Shown in pieces: positions 1-12,665 of a DNA stretch of 64,000 bases (the first letter of the stretch is position 1; every line of letters begins with the position of its first letter). This DNA comes from Arthrobotrys musiformis. Taxonomy: Eukaryota; Ascomycota; Orbiliomycetes; Orbiliales; Orbiliaceae. The DNA lies in assembly GCA_036971715.1 (NCBI GenBank), contig JAVHJL010000009.1, positions 372,001-436,000 on the forward strand, given 5' to 3'. The notes under the pieces are model-generated. The model was not told where the DNA came from. It worked only from the letters and a program-made list of their open reading frames with translations, and did not search any database. Position numbers and translations under genes: made by a program.

Positions 1-165
1 GGTGATTGGTTTTGGTTCGAGAGTCTTCAACCGTTCGTAGGCGTATTCAGCCCTACCCACCCATATTCCAGCAAATACCTTCCCCCCTCTTCCTCTCAGG
101 ACGAAAATATTGTACCGCCCAAACCTTCCGTATCAAGAAGTATTCCAGCTCAATATAGTCTGTGA
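1..165 (+). CDS. 3' end of a gene truncated by the left window edge (unknown product)
   Basis: Reading frame 1 is open from the first base to a TGA at 163-165, giving 54 residues that begin GDWFWFESLQPFV and end SIPAQYSL. The composition looks like a real C-terminus: an aromatic N-terminal part, then a Ser/Pro-rich tail with varied codons. The stop is followed at once by T-rich sequence typical of a 3' UTR. I see no domain and cannot name the protein. Because the start lies outside the window it could be a last exon or a chance open stretch, so the call is tentative. Confidence 0.42.
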   Translation, partial: GDWFWFESLQPFVGVFSPTHPYSSKYLPPSSSQDENIVPPKPSVSRSIPAQYSL

Positions 166-3100
166 TGCAAAAGCTCGTGAGCAAATGCTGTGTAATACGC
201 ACGGTATCAGCTCTTCCTTGCAGCAGCTCATTGGCAATTAACGGGCGGGATGTTCCAGTCGAATCGGATTTTTACACCTTTTTTTTGTTTCCTGTTTTTT
301 TTTTTACTGCCGTTGGTGGTACACTTTTACCATGTGGTTGGAGGTTGGAACCATGTGCTTGTATTCACAATTCGCAGTCGGAGGGGAGGGTTTTTACGTC
401 CGCATCTCCGGTTGTATCACATCATAGGTATGGGTAACTCGGTATACGCGGTAAATGTAGAATAGAATTTATAAGTTACCACAGGATTAGAAATTGTAAT
501 ATGGTCCGCAGCTGTGGTGTTTTGGGGGCAGGTTTAGGCTTGCCGATACCATCTTTTTCCTTTGGAACGTTTGAAACGGGTTCGGTTGTGACGAAAGCGT
601 CAGCGGGGGGGTAAAAAGGATTACTTTCTTTCTGACTTTTAACTTGAAGAATTTCAGTTTCATGGAGATCTCGAGAAGTTCTTTGAGGTGTGGATTTATT
701 GTTACGGGATATGAGGGACGAAACAGGTGATCCTTAAGGGCGTTTGAGGTTTTGCCATGCTGATTGCTGTGGTTTAGTATGCTGTAATAGCTAGGATATT
801 TATGCCAGATGTATTTTCCTTAGGTTCTTGGAAGAAACAACGGCTAAAATTACCCTTCTGATAATGTTCTTGTGAGGGCATGAAAGAGCTTCTAGCTCAA
901 ATTTTCAAGCTTGGAGCTCGATGCTTAGCGCTGGTTTTCCAGAGCTCATGGTAGTTGTAGATGGTCTTTGATCGTTTATGCTAACTGGTTCATCAGATGA
1001 TTTCCTAGATCATATGTGGGGATTTGAGCAGCTAAGGTAGCTATTTCGGCTAGAGATTTTTTGGATGAGGAAGTTGGGATTTTAGATGCTAGTTTCATTC
1101 CTTTTGTTCGCCTTTTTGCTTGGCTTCGAAGGCTTTGTTACCTGCTCGTGAAGTACAGACTTCGAGTCGAGCTCGATGCTGCAGTTCCCTTACTTTGACG
1201 CCAGTTGCCGTTCATCCATGAATCCATATTAGAAATCTACATCACAAGCTCGCCTCTATCAGACGCTTCGCGAATTATAACAAATGAAATAAAAAAAGAA
1301 GTGGGGAAAAAAAATTGGAAAAAAAGAGGCTGCTGTAAGGGACCTTCCTTTGGGAGATGTGTTGAAACCGGGACAACCGCCGAAGACCTTTTTGGCGGGC
1401 GCGCGGAATATGCCATCTGCGCTGTGAATGGTCTCTTGGCCTTTTGTGAATTGGAGTTGCAGGAGTTCAAACATTTTTTAATGATTTTTTGGAAGAGAAA
1501 GGAAGTGGTACTCCGAGATTCCGGGGGGATCTGGAGGGACCCTTTTTTATTTTATTTTATTTTATTAATTATTGAGATAGGCGATATAGATATGTCTACT
1601 TATCAAACATATTAAATCTAGAGGGCGGCGGAAGTTGGTGATGTGAAGTGATATTGGCGTATATCGCCATCATCCGTTTGAACCCGGGCGTTTCCTCTAT
1701 CTCCAAGCAAACACAAACCTCGGCTTTCTTCTCAATAGGAAGGGGGAAGGAAAAGCAAAGGCGAATAGGCGTTTTCCCACAGGCCGGGTTTTGCGCCGGT
1801 AAGCTCTGGTTTTGGTGGAGAGGTATCTACTTGGAGTAGTTTTGCGGAATCTTCGGAAAAAAAGACTGGCTGGGTTGGAAACAAGGAGGTTCAAGCCATA
1901 TGGCTTTTTTGTCACTAGACTGGATTACTGGATTACTGGATTTTATTGGTTCGTTTTTTGGGTATACGAACAGATGGCAACAGTGTTATCGATAGTAGTA
2001 GTCGATATTCACTAAGTATCTTTGACGCGCAATATGATATAATTCTCGAATAAGGCTTTAACCTATTCCTCTGGAATACTCCGATCTACGTAATTTACGA
2101 ATGTGGGGAGTCTTACCAGAATGTCCATTTTTATATAAACCCTCACCATCGACTCGTTTCTGGTGTGATTGATATCAAAAGGAAAGAAGAGACGAAAACG
2201 GGGTATTTTAAGCAGGTTTTACCATCTTCTCTTAGTTTCTTTTTGTCGCGCACACTGGGGTCACAGCATATGCTGTGTATCTGAGGGGGGGCGCGTGGGG
2301 ACGAATGCCCATGCGACGGAGGAGTGAATAGTTTTTTGCTTTCGTACATATCCTTTCCCGCATAACGCCATGCAGGTGGACCGAATGCAGTAAACTAATT
2401 GGGTGGGATGGAGGGAAAAAAGGGCTGAACTACTGTTTTGTCATGGAGGTTTTGGACGACAGGTGGTGTTTTTTTGGGGTTAAACTTCGGAGTGATTTAT
2501 GGGTTATATGGAAGAGGCTATTTTCTGTGTAGGTCAGATGAGGGCCGGACGGGTCGAGATGGTTGGATGGGATATATGACGATGGTATTGGGGTGTACAG
2601 ATCGAGCATTTAGAATGTTGGTCTTTTTGACGTCTTCTGATCTGGAATATATCATACGATAATCTGGGGATCTTTATTCTTTCTTTCGATTTCGATAATT
2701 TGATATGTTTTTCTATGCGCGGTGAAGCTATGCGGTATGGGTACTTTTATGTAACGCAGGCTCATGCATCGACAACTCGATGGACGATGTAATCGTGCAT
2801 TTTTCTCCCGCAGTCACAGCGAAAGGGTCTTACTCATATCACTACGCTGTAGATGGGGCAAAAGAAGGGGGGGTTGTTCTGCTTTTTTGTTCGATTTACC
2901 TTTGGTCTCCTTTATTCGTTTCGTGTTTGAACACGTTTAATTCTTTCTGCTGTACATGTGCGTGAGAAAAAACGAAGATGGTAAGCCTTGAATTCGTTTT
3001 CAGGTACACGGTTGTATGGGGTAAGTAAGTGTGTTACTAGTCGAATCCCACACCCGCCGGTTCACCCGCCCGCTTCCCACAGGATGGGATGGATATAACT

Positions 3101-4778
3101 AACTGTATGTCCAACGCGTCGATAGCAATCGATTGGATTGTATTTTTTCTCTTTCTTTATTTTTTTGCGGCAGGATTTGATGTGATATGATCGGGTACCG
3201 CCCTTTACTTTGTTCGAACATACGGTCAGATTAGCCCCTTACAACAGCGTTCCGGAATGTGTTTTTTTTGGCACGGGCAAAGGAGGGAAAAAAGAAGAAA
3301 CAAGGACCCTAAAGGTAATGACAAACAGCGATTCCTGTAACGGGGTTTTCTTTTCGGAGGGGGAAGTCTTGGAGACGGATGATGTTTCTGGAGATGACAC
3401 TGGGGTAATTTAATCGCCCCCGGATCTATAGACGGTTGATACAAGTTTGTACAAGCAGGAAAATGTATAAAATAGAAATATAAATAAATTAAATGGTTGA
3501 GTATCTACAGGACTCAGTCGATCGATACACGAAGGGTGTGAGAGTGGGTGTGGGAAATGGCTTTGCCCCAGCGAGGATTGGGGATTGAATAATGGCATAT
3601 GGGCGGTGATGATGGCATGGCAGCCAGGCAGAAAGGGAAGCCACCCCAGCTGACCGAACGGGAAAGGACGCAGGCGCAGGGAATTGACGGCGGCAGGTAA
3701 GTTAGTACTAGCAAAGTTGGAAATTCAGGAACCAACTTGTTTTGTTTTTTTTCGAATCGGCTTTGTTATTTCTTGTATGCCCATCGATTAGAAGATAATG
3801 CGGTACGAATAAGAGTTAGTAGTATGTGTAGAGTTAAGTTAGGTTGCGAGTGTAAGATGAGATGATGATGATGGGAGTAGTAGGAGTAAATTGCGCCCCC
3901 GGAAGCCCCGCAAAAGCTGGATCGTGGAATAATCTGTAACCAGACCATTACCGTTTCCGAGGGCGGACGAAACTAGCGTCGTCGCTAAGTCGACGGGATA
4001 CCGTTGTGAAGCCCGTGATCATTCACATTGTCTGGGCCTTGAATAGTGCTAATCTCATGGTTTGGAGGGAAGAAAGGACTGTATTACCCTTCTTCTTTCT
4101 CCTCCTCCTCCGCTGTTGCTGTTGTTATTCTTCACCTGGATTCGTATTGTTATTATTATCGAAGAAAGAGGATTGAGTGATTCTGCATTAAATCATTCTC
4201 AAAATACTTGGACTTCGGCTTCGCTTCTTCCACGGTATCTAATATATAATCAGACTTGCATTATATACTAGACTCTACTATACGTACTGCCCCCGTCCAA
4301 GCCGACTTTTTCTTTTTGGCTCGAAACTTCAAATATATCCTCCCCCCATCTGCCTGCTTTGCTTCTTGTCGGTGCCAGTGCGCTGCGGAGCCACAGCCCG
4401 CCGCTCGTCTCGTCTCGTCTACTCAGACCTCCTACACACATACTTCTTCTCTTTATTCCTCCTCCCTCCCTCTCAACCTCACTTCATCTCTTTCTTTCTT
4501 TCTTTCTTGCGGGAAGAAGTTTCATCTCTATTGTCCATCAATTCTTCAGAACCAGACTAGACAAGACCCCATCCTTTTGTTTTTTTTTCTCCCTCTGGTT
4601 GGACATATTTTTTTAGATTTTGAATTCATCCTCGTGTCCACCCGTCGGAAACACTTTGCCTTAGCCTATTGCCGGGGTATTTACTCGACTCGACCATTTT
4701 TCTCTCCCTCTTTTTACGACTAGACTGTTGGTACGTCGAAAGTATATTTACTCTTCACATCATACCACGAAAGAAAAC

Positions 4779-4829
4779 GTAAGTGTTTTATTTTATTTTT
4801 ATTTTATTTTTATTTTATTCTATCGATAG
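4779..4829 (+). other. possible 5'-UTR intron
   Basis: A 51-nt segment starts with gtaagt and ends with atcgatag, and its inside is a T/A-rich run of TTTTATT repeats. Size and ends match the coding introns in this window. It lies in the pyrimidine-rich leader upstream of the LAMMER kinase gene, so if that leader is transcribed this could be spliced out. There is no coding continuity to test it. Confidence 0.25.
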
Positions 4830-6215
4830 TGGGAAGGAAAGGAAGAATTCCTGACTACCCGCCGCAAGAAGACAAAGAGAAGTTTACTCATATTTGTTCG
4901 TCGTTTGCAATTCTTCGAGGTTTTTTCTCTCTATCCTTTCATTTCTTTTCATTTATTTTTGATTCTTTTTTCCCTTTATTATTTTTTTGGTGGGTGCCCC
5001 CAGTTGGAATTGGCCGGAGACAGGGTATCAAGGTGACCCTTGGAAATCGAAATCGAACGGGTGGCTCAATGGGCTGGCGGTGGTGATTATTCTGGTCTGG
5101 TCAATTCTGGTCTGTCTCGAAGAAGGGAAAGAACGAATAAACGAAAGAAAGAAGGATAGAAAGAATAGAAAGCAAGAAAGAAAGAAGAGTAGGAAAAAGG
5201 AAATACGAAAAAGAATCAAAGTGCCTAAAAAGGTGCATCCGAACGACCCTTCAAAAAAACAGATCTGGACTTGACCTCAGGATTGAACAGGACCGGGCTG
5301 GGCTGGGAATGGACTGATCAATCAATCATTCTTTTCTCCATCTCCATCTCCATCTTCATCTTTGTCGAGGCCATTGGAGTAATCACCATCATCGCCACTT
5401 TCCCTACCATCGTCATCGTCAGTACCATCATCACCATCACACCCGTACGTAAGTTGCACATAGATGCACGGTGTCTTGCATATTCTCGTTTCCTGCCCGT
5501 CCGTTTGTCTCTGCTGGTTTTGACATGTTGGACCGTTGTCTCTGCTCTTCTCTTCCGAGTGCTGCAAAACCCCCAAAGAATAAGGTCCATTTGCCTCGCA
5601 CCTGCCTGCTCTCCATTTTGTACACACATCGTGCTTGATACCTAATATATCCTATCTACTTTACCGTACTTACCTGCCTGCCTACCTTCCTGCCTGGCTG
5701 GTTTGGTTTTTGGTGGTTCGTGTGCTTCCGTGGATGCCTGCCTCTGCCCTCCATCCCGCTGCCTCTTTCCACCTCTTGATCTTCCCCATCTTCTGCTGAA
5801 CTTGGCAAGAAGCGGGAAACGAGCAAATATCAAATACAATATCGATATCCACTTGTTCTCCGTCCCTTCAGGTTCTATTGTCCTATCTTCACCTTCATAT
5901 TCGTATTCATATTCATATTCAACAGGGTATAGTTCTGTTCAGGTGGTGGCCAGGTCCCGGGCAGGCTGGCGATATATCCGCTATCCTCACACCAATTGCA
6001 ACCAACCCAAACTGAGATTTTCCCATCCTTCGGAATTTCCTCACCTGCTGCCCTGCTGGACCTCTCACAAGAAGGTTATCAGAATTTTCCCTTCTCCATA
6101 TCTTTCCCGCTCATTCACTCCCACCGCTTCTTCTCCATCATCATCGTCTTTTTTCTTTATAATATTTTCTTTTGGGGGGATAGAAAAAAGTCACAAGCTT
6201 GGCCCCTTCGTCTAG

Positions 6216-6240
6216 TTTTTTTTTTTTTTTTTTTTTTTTT
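6216..6240 (+). repeat. 25-nt poly-T tract
   Basis: Uninterrupted run of 25 T followed by ctcagttcagttcag. The arrangement resembles a polypyrimidine tract before a 3' splice site in the presumed leader of the kinase gene, but it may simply be a homopolymer microsatellite. Confidence 0.8.
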
Positions 6241-7168
6241 CTCAGTTCAGTTCAGTTCTGATACTCACTCAAATCCGAGTTTGTATACGCCTTCAGTTAA
6301 AGAAGAAAGAAAGAAGAAAGAAGAAAGAACAAAAGAATATCGCCGGAAAGAAACTCACCACGCGAAAGAATTTTTAGAAGATCCAACCACCACCAATAAA
6401 TAACAAAGATACATTCGGAGTACATACGTCCAGTTGCAGCACATACATATATCCAGTCCGGTACAGTGCAGTACATACGCTACGGACATACAGGCATATA
6501 CTATACAGGACATACAGGACATACAGCAAAGGACTCGACTTAACTCCCCGTCATCACCATCACCATCGTCATCGTCATCGTCGCACCTCATGAGCCTCTG
6601 AAAACCCCTCTTCCTCTTCTCTTCTCTCTTCCCTCTCTCTCTCTCTTTTTCTTTCTTAATTCTCTCCCTTTCTGCCACCCCGTTTATCCTCCCGTAAACG
6701 CGAAGGGAAACACTCGAGGACTGTTTGCCTTGGTTGGTTCTATTGTCCGTTTCCTCCTTGCAACAGCGGGCAACACCCAGAACCCATTCTACGGCGGAGG
6801 AACATATCAAATCGGATCAGATCAGATCATATCCGCCTGTCTGTTTTTTCTGTTCTTCTGTTCTTGTTCTGTATCTTCCATCCGTCTGTCTGTCTGTCTG
6901 TTCTCTTCTGGCTTCCGGTGTCTGGTTCGGTCAACAACTCTGCCTTCGTCTGGTCTGGCCTTGGTCAACTTCCGACTCCCCGGGAACGGTTGTGACTGAC
7001 TGACTGACTGACTGACCGACTTACTGGCTGATTGACTGATTGACTGTCCGAATCTTCAACCTCCGACTGCTCTCTTTCTCCCTCTATCCTTTCTTGCTCA
7101 CCTGGACTTCTTGGACTTCTTGGAGGTGCTGTTGATCACAGCCCCCCTACATCATCACTTCTAACAAG

Positions 7169-9881
7169 ATGTCGGTTCCTTCCACCGCAACACTCCACTA
7201 TCCTCACCACCCGCACCAGTCTCCTCCATACGGCTATCTGAATGCCATCCCCCAACATACCAGTCTCTACTATCGCTCGAACTCTGGCACCCAGCAGGTA
7301 AGATATATATTTTATTTCTATATCGTGTGTTTCTCTAGACCTTCTGTGCTTGTTCGGCTTCCATGTGTGTGCGTTCGTTCTTCTTTTTTCCCGTTTTTTC
7401 TTTCGCCATCTCTGTTCCTTCCCTCTCGAAACCGATTGCCCTCTTTTCCCGCCTGCAAACACTCCCAAAATACACATGCAAACCCATACAAACACCACCC
7501 ACATAGGCTTGCTTGCGGCCATACAACCAAACCAACCTGCAGGAACATACCTGCTAACATTTAAAAAAATCATCCAATTCTTTCTAGCCTCAACCAACAT
7601 ATCAATCTCAAACTCAAACCACCCAAAGATACAGCACAGAGATGAGGCCTTCGGGTTCCGTCGCCAGCTCGGCCGCTCCAACGCCTTCTGTCACCGGGAA
7701 AAGACGTAGGAAGCAGACTCCGGACTGGAAGGAGTTCTATAAAAACGGCGTCCCTAAGGAGATCATCGTGATTGACGACACTCCCCCTCCAGAGCCCACT
7801 CCTAAACGTAATGCCCGAACAAACGTAACGGCCAGCCGAGTCCCTCGACCCATCTCCCAGCATTCATCTCTCAACACTCGAGTTCATAATCCAATCTCTT
7901 CGCAAGCATCGACAGCAACGACTTCGCAGCCTTCTAAGAGACGCAAGATCGCTGCTAACGGCACAACCGCAACCGCTGCTGTAAACCGGTATGAAACGAA
8001 TCACGATCCGTACGCATCTACGCCGTACTCTGTGACTCAGACTCCGGCCTACGCGTCTCAGGGGTCTAGCGCTAATACGGCCAGTGCTTCCTCCAGAGGT
8101 TACAACAATGGTACGGAGACTGCCGCTACATCTTTAGCCTCGACCATTGGTGATTCGGCCTCTATCGCTGGAACGAAGCGGAAGAGGGTTACGCGAGGCA
8201 GCATGGCGAAAAAGCAGACGGATGCATTTGCTCACTACCAGCCTCCTCCGCATCCTCCAATCAAAGCCAAGGAGGTGGTTGTAAGAAAAGTCGAAGATGT
8301 AAGTTGTTTATTCTCTCCCGAAACCAGGAAGATATAAAATGTATATACCTAGGAAGCATGTCAGCTAACGGTGCATTCGCAGACCCCAAAGACAAACCAG
8401 AAGGTTGATGACGACGAGGGTCACTACATTGTAACACCCGGCGCTTTTCTCACTAACCGATGTAAGTCTCGCTACCCTTCTTCTTTCCCGTCACGTTTAG
8501 GGAGGACACGGGTCAACTAACAAAGCCTCCTAGATCGAATAATCAAGCTACTCGGTCAGGGAACCTTTGGTAAGGTTGTACAGGCCTTCGATAATCAGAA
8601 GCATGAGTATTGTGCCATAAAGATCATCCGATCCGTACAAAAGTATCGTGACGCATCCAAGATTGAACTTCGTGTTCTGTCGACCCTCGGTAAAAATGAT
8701 TCGGAGAATCGGAACAAGTGCATTCACCTACGTGATTGTTTCGATTACAGAAATCATATTTGCATTGTCACCGACCTTCTCGGGATGTCTGTCTTTGACT
8801 TTCTCAAATCCAACTCCTTCACTCCCTTCCCTAGCAGTCAAATCCAATCCTTTGCCCGACAACTCTTCACGAGTGTTGCCTGTAAGTATTCACTTGGGTC
8901 TGTCAGCTTCTCGGAGGTTCTTAGAACGTACGCTAACATGTCGATAGTCCTTCACGACTTGAACTTAATTCACACCGACTTGAAGCCGGAGAACATTCTC
9001 CTCATGCATAACACATCGGAAACGTTTACTTATAACAGAGTCATCCCTTCGTCCACAAATTCTAACCCCAGAAAGGCCCAGACTCGTAAGATCCTGTTGG
9101 ATACCGACATTAGACTTATTGACTTTGGGTCTGCCACATTCGATGATGAATATCACTCATCAGTTGTCTCCACCCGGCACTACCGGGCCCCTGAGATCAT
9201 TCTCGGTCTTGGCTGGAGCTTCCCCTGCGATATTTGGAGCATCGGATGTATTCTTGTTGAATTCTACACTGGTGATGCATTGTTCCAGACGCACGATAAT
9301 CTTGAGCATCTTGCTATGATGAAGACTGTCTGCAACGCCGACATAGAGACTCGACTTGTTCGACAGGCCATTTCAAAGACACAGAATTCCAACAGTCCCG
9401 CATCCAGGTATGTTTTTCCACTCTAAGAAAGAGAGGGGTGTTGAGGATGAGCTAATTAGAGTGTAGATTCTTCCGCAACAACAGGCTAGACTATCCAAAC
9501 ACCGAAACCACGAAAACCTCTCGACGCTATGTGAAGGCCATGCGTCGTTTGGATGTAAGCTTCACCCTCCAACCCTCGGAATTCGATAAATGACTAACAA
9601 AAGCACAGGAGATGATTCCTCAATCATGTAGCTTCTATAAGCAGTTGCTCGACCTGCTAAAGAAGATTTTCGTGTACGACCCAGCGAAGCGAATCAGTGC
9701 CCGCGACGCCCTCAAACACCCATGGTTCAACGAAGTTATTAGGGATGAGGGAATAACCGTGGCTCAGATGCGCATTGACAGGGGGGTCGAAATGGAAAGG
9801 GAGTTGAGGAGGAGACGCGAGGGTAATAGCGACACTGAACCGGAGGATGACGAAACAGAGGCCGAAGCAGAGGACGAGTAA
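7169..9881 (+). CDS. lkh1: LAMMER/CLK-type dual-specificity protein kinase (Lkh1/Kns1 family)
   Basis: Seven exons: 7169-7297, 7642-8298, 8383-8461, 8534-8881, 8948-9407, 9467-9554, 9609-9881. All phases close and give about 677 aa. The N-terminal third is a low-complexity Ser/Pro/Thr region with basic patches such as GKRRRKQ. The kinase domain follows: glycine loop GQGTFGKV, catalytic lysine in CAIKII, catalytic loop HTDLKPENILL, DFG in LIDFGSATF, activation-segment end STRHYRAPE, and the family signature as EHLAMMKTV where EHLAMMERI is typical. HTDLKPEN and the EHLAMM motif identify the CLK/LAMMER group, which phosphorylates SR-type RNA-binding proteins and acts in growth, filamentation and stress control. 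The C-terminus is an acidic Glu/Asp-rich tail. The first exon (43 aa) is joined by a 344-nt intron whose acceptor lies directly before an in-frame ATG at 7642, so translation could also begin there. Confidence 0.93.
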
Positions 9882-11246
9882 ACTAATCTCGACCATCTAA
9901 GTGTCTCGAACATGGACTTCCGATACCCTCCGAAGATGAGGTTCACATCTTCCAACCCCGCCATATTATGCCTTAGCCGCACAGTGCTCGTACAGAGGAT
10001 ATATGTGCTTCTTCTTTTGACGTTTTGTTACTCTTTGCTGCAGGCACAGACATCTTAAATTCTTGGTTTTTTTTTCTCCTTTTTGTGTTCAAATGTCTGT
10101 TTTCTTCTGCAGCCTTTTTTTCTTCACAACTTCTTTTCCTGTTCATCTTTATTCCCCCCTCCATTACAACCTTTCTCACTTTTTTTTTTCAACATAATGA
10201 TCATGCACGACCTGGGTAAATATCTATGAGGCGAAAACAAACTCGGTGGTTAAATGGGTTTATTGTTTTTCTATTTCTCTAATGGTTAATCATATCGGGT
10301 TTTTACTTTCCTCTTTCTTTTGTTCTACTTTTTTTTTACAGAATATTCCATATCCCTCAACCTACAGAGAGCGTACTTCCAGTCTTTTTTTCCTCCTTCT
10401 TTTGTTTCCACGTCATGACACTGCAAGGCTCGACTCGCTCATCACCTGATCACTTGCTTTCTTAACACGCAACGCCTGTTTTATAACTCGCTTTCAGTGT
10501 TGATAGCTTTCTGAGACCAAAAAGCAAGCTTTCTTCTTCTTTTTTTTTATGCCGGCTGGCTTAGCTAGAACGGCGGGCATTATATACTACATACACTATA
10601 CGGCGTATGTGCGTACGCCTCTTATAGGCCATTCTCTTTTATTCACGGTGGCTGGGGGGTTTCATATGGCTTCCGAGGGTGGACTATTAGTGGTCATCTG
10701 TTTTATATCCTATTATGAGGAGTTTTTTTTGAATTGGGTTCTTTTTCATTCCATTTGTTTATTTTATAATCTTGCGAGATTGGCGTTTTTTTGTTTGGGT
10801 TGGTGTACCTAGTTCAAGGTTTTTCTTTGTATATTTTTTGATTTTTTTTGAAGGGTTTATATACCTTTTCCGATGGGGTGAGGGTGCTCCGTGGCGTTTT
10901 TAGTGGTTATAATTTGGTATAACTGAGTGTATTGAGGAGGAGAAGAATGTATATAATTTATTAAGAGCGGAGGTATCTGTTACCACCACATGCTTTGATA
11001 TAGCTGTTGATGATGTACCACCTGGGCATTTATAGTATGATTTTGTATATGGTCATATGGAGATATAGTATCGGCGATGGGTGGGAATGCATCAATCTGG
11101 ATCATTGGAAGTTTTTGATATAAACGATGGCCAAAACGCTGGATGTTACAAAATGTGCTGTGGAAGTATGATCCCCCCCCTCTGACGCCTCAAACTCCCA
11201 ACTGAATATAATACCGTCATTATTGTTTTGAAGTACTTTGATTTTG
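9882..11246. other. intergenic between convergent LAMMER kinase and DUF2458-like genes
   Basis: T-rich plus-strand sequence after the kinase stop (about 10,020-10,400) fits a 3' UTR. The rest is AT-rich and has no ORF with a recognisable domain. The two flanking genes converge here, so both terminators should lie in this stretch. Confidence 0.6.
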
Positions 11247-12087
11247 TTATGTTAGGTCATCGATCAACTCGACGACTTTGCGACGGATCTCGGCGAAGGA
11301 GTCCTTTTCGCCCTGGAATTCGTCGATGGTGACGACGAAGAAGGGGATTCCGAGGGATTTGAAGTCGTCGGCCATGGAGGCGTACATGCTTTCCGAGGCT
11401 CTGTGGACTTTTTCGTCGTAGGTTTTTAGTTCTTGGAGTTTTTCTTCTGGGGTCTTTTTTATATTAGCCTTTTTTTTTTTTTTTGTGGAAATTTAATGGG
11501 GTTGGAAGGAGGGACGTACGAGTTCTGGGGCGGAAGATGAGACGCCAAAGGTCTTCCTGTGGGGGGGTTATATTTGTTAGTAGGGATACTTTTTTGATTT
11601 AAGGATTAGAGGGGGGCGTACAGGACTGAATCCATTGCCTGGCGGTTATCGGCGTTTCTGGAGTGACGCTGTACTATGGCCTCCCTGCTCTGCCACCATT
11701 GGTTTTCATGATCCCTTTGGTGTAGTTTCATCTGTTTATTTTGATACTTCATTAGTAACTTATCTTTTTAAACTTGAAATGGGGTGGATAGCTAAGTAGA
11801 GTCGGATATATATATACCTTCTTCAGCCGCTCCATTGTGGCTGGATTCGCGGTTATGACTGTGGTGATATACTTCAGAGCCGCGGGCCATTGGGTTATTG
11901 TCCGGGGGTCTACACGTTCTGCTGGAGGCGGCTGGGGGGGTTGGGGGGGAGGGATGTCGGGGTGGTAGATGCGACGGGGATCGTAGGGCTGGCGGTGGAC
12001 CTGCACCTGCGGCTGCGGGGGCTGAGGCTGTTGTGAGGGAGTAGTCTCCTGGAGGGCTTTGAGGACTTGAGCGAGGTGCAGGTCCAT
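11247..12087 (-). CDS. fungal DUF2458-like protein of unknown function
   Basis: Four exons on the minus strand: 12087-11818, 11731-11622, 11556-11520, 11453-11247, in phase, 207 aa, ending LIDDLT. The N-terminal 75 residues are Gln/Pro-rich low complexity. The remainder is helical and charged: a segment with HQRDHENQWWQSREAIVQ, then SSSAPEL, KTYDEKVHRASESMYASM and a C-terminal stretch LGIPFFVVTIDEF. The DHExQWW...SRE block and the KxYDxKV...LGIPFF block are as I remember the fungal DUF2458 family, whose function is unknown. The second intron acceptor follows a run of C and the third a run of A; both are weak but restore the frame exactly. It is divergent from the COX14-like gene across 578 bp. 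Confidence 0.75.
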
Positions 12088-12665
12088 TGTTTTATGTCTT
12101 TCTATCTATTTTGTTTGAGGTTCTACACGGATTCTGATTTGATATATCATCTGTCATCTCGCGACTTTTCTCGAGATGTTCACGATTCGAAGGACGTGTT
12201 TTCGTGTTGGATGTGTTGGACCCGTCGTCTCGAATTGCCGGGCTGGAAACGAAGCCACACTTTTTCTGTCGTAAAGTTTCTGCTTCGAAAAGCTCATCCG
12301 ACTGTGGCACCATTTTCCATAAAAAACACACACCGGCCCGCAATTGCAAATTGGCGATGGATGGGAAAAGCCGAGGACCTTTCAACTCCACCGACGGCGA
12401 ACGATATTCAGATACCGATCTTTCCGTAAGACCACTTTCACCGCTCCGGGCCGATTGATATCTAAAGGAGCTCGGGATTTTTTTATGGGAGTTCTTTTGG
12501 CGGTTTGGAAATTGGTTTTCTGGTGATTTCTTATGTAACCCCACTACCACACCACCATCCATCCACCCGTCTATAATCCACCGTCGAACGTCACCTACAC
12601 AATCAATTCCAACATTCTAAGCTCCAACGAACCCCGCAAAAAAAAGAAAAAAGGAAGAGGAAGAA
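12088..12665. promoter_or_regulatory. divergent promoter, DUF2458-like gene / COX14-like gene
   Basis: A 578-bp stretch between two divergently transcribed genes. The open frames inside are antisense to one another and have no domain. I see no clear TATA box. CCACC/CATCCATC-type pyrimidine runs just upstream of 12,600 fit a transcription start region for the plus-strand gene. Confidence 0.5.

Larger units (their letters stand above)
166..7168. other. 7-kb stretch without a credible gene; upstream region and long leader of the LAMMER kinase gene
   Basis: Every open frame here is short, low in complexity or translates pyrimidine tracts, and none shows a recognisable domain. From about 4,050 to 7,168 the plus strand becomes strongly pyrimidine-rich, with (CAT/CCATCT)-type runs near 5,340-5,440 and 6,545-6,580, a 25-T run at 6216-6240 ending in ctcag, CATACAGGA repeats near 6,487-6,525 and GACT repeats near 6,996-7,050. 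A possible leader intron with canonical ends lies at 4779-4829 (gtaagt to gatag). I read the right half as promoter plus a long 5' UTR of the kinase gene at 7169. The left half (166-4,000) shows nothing I can assign. Confidence 0.5.
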
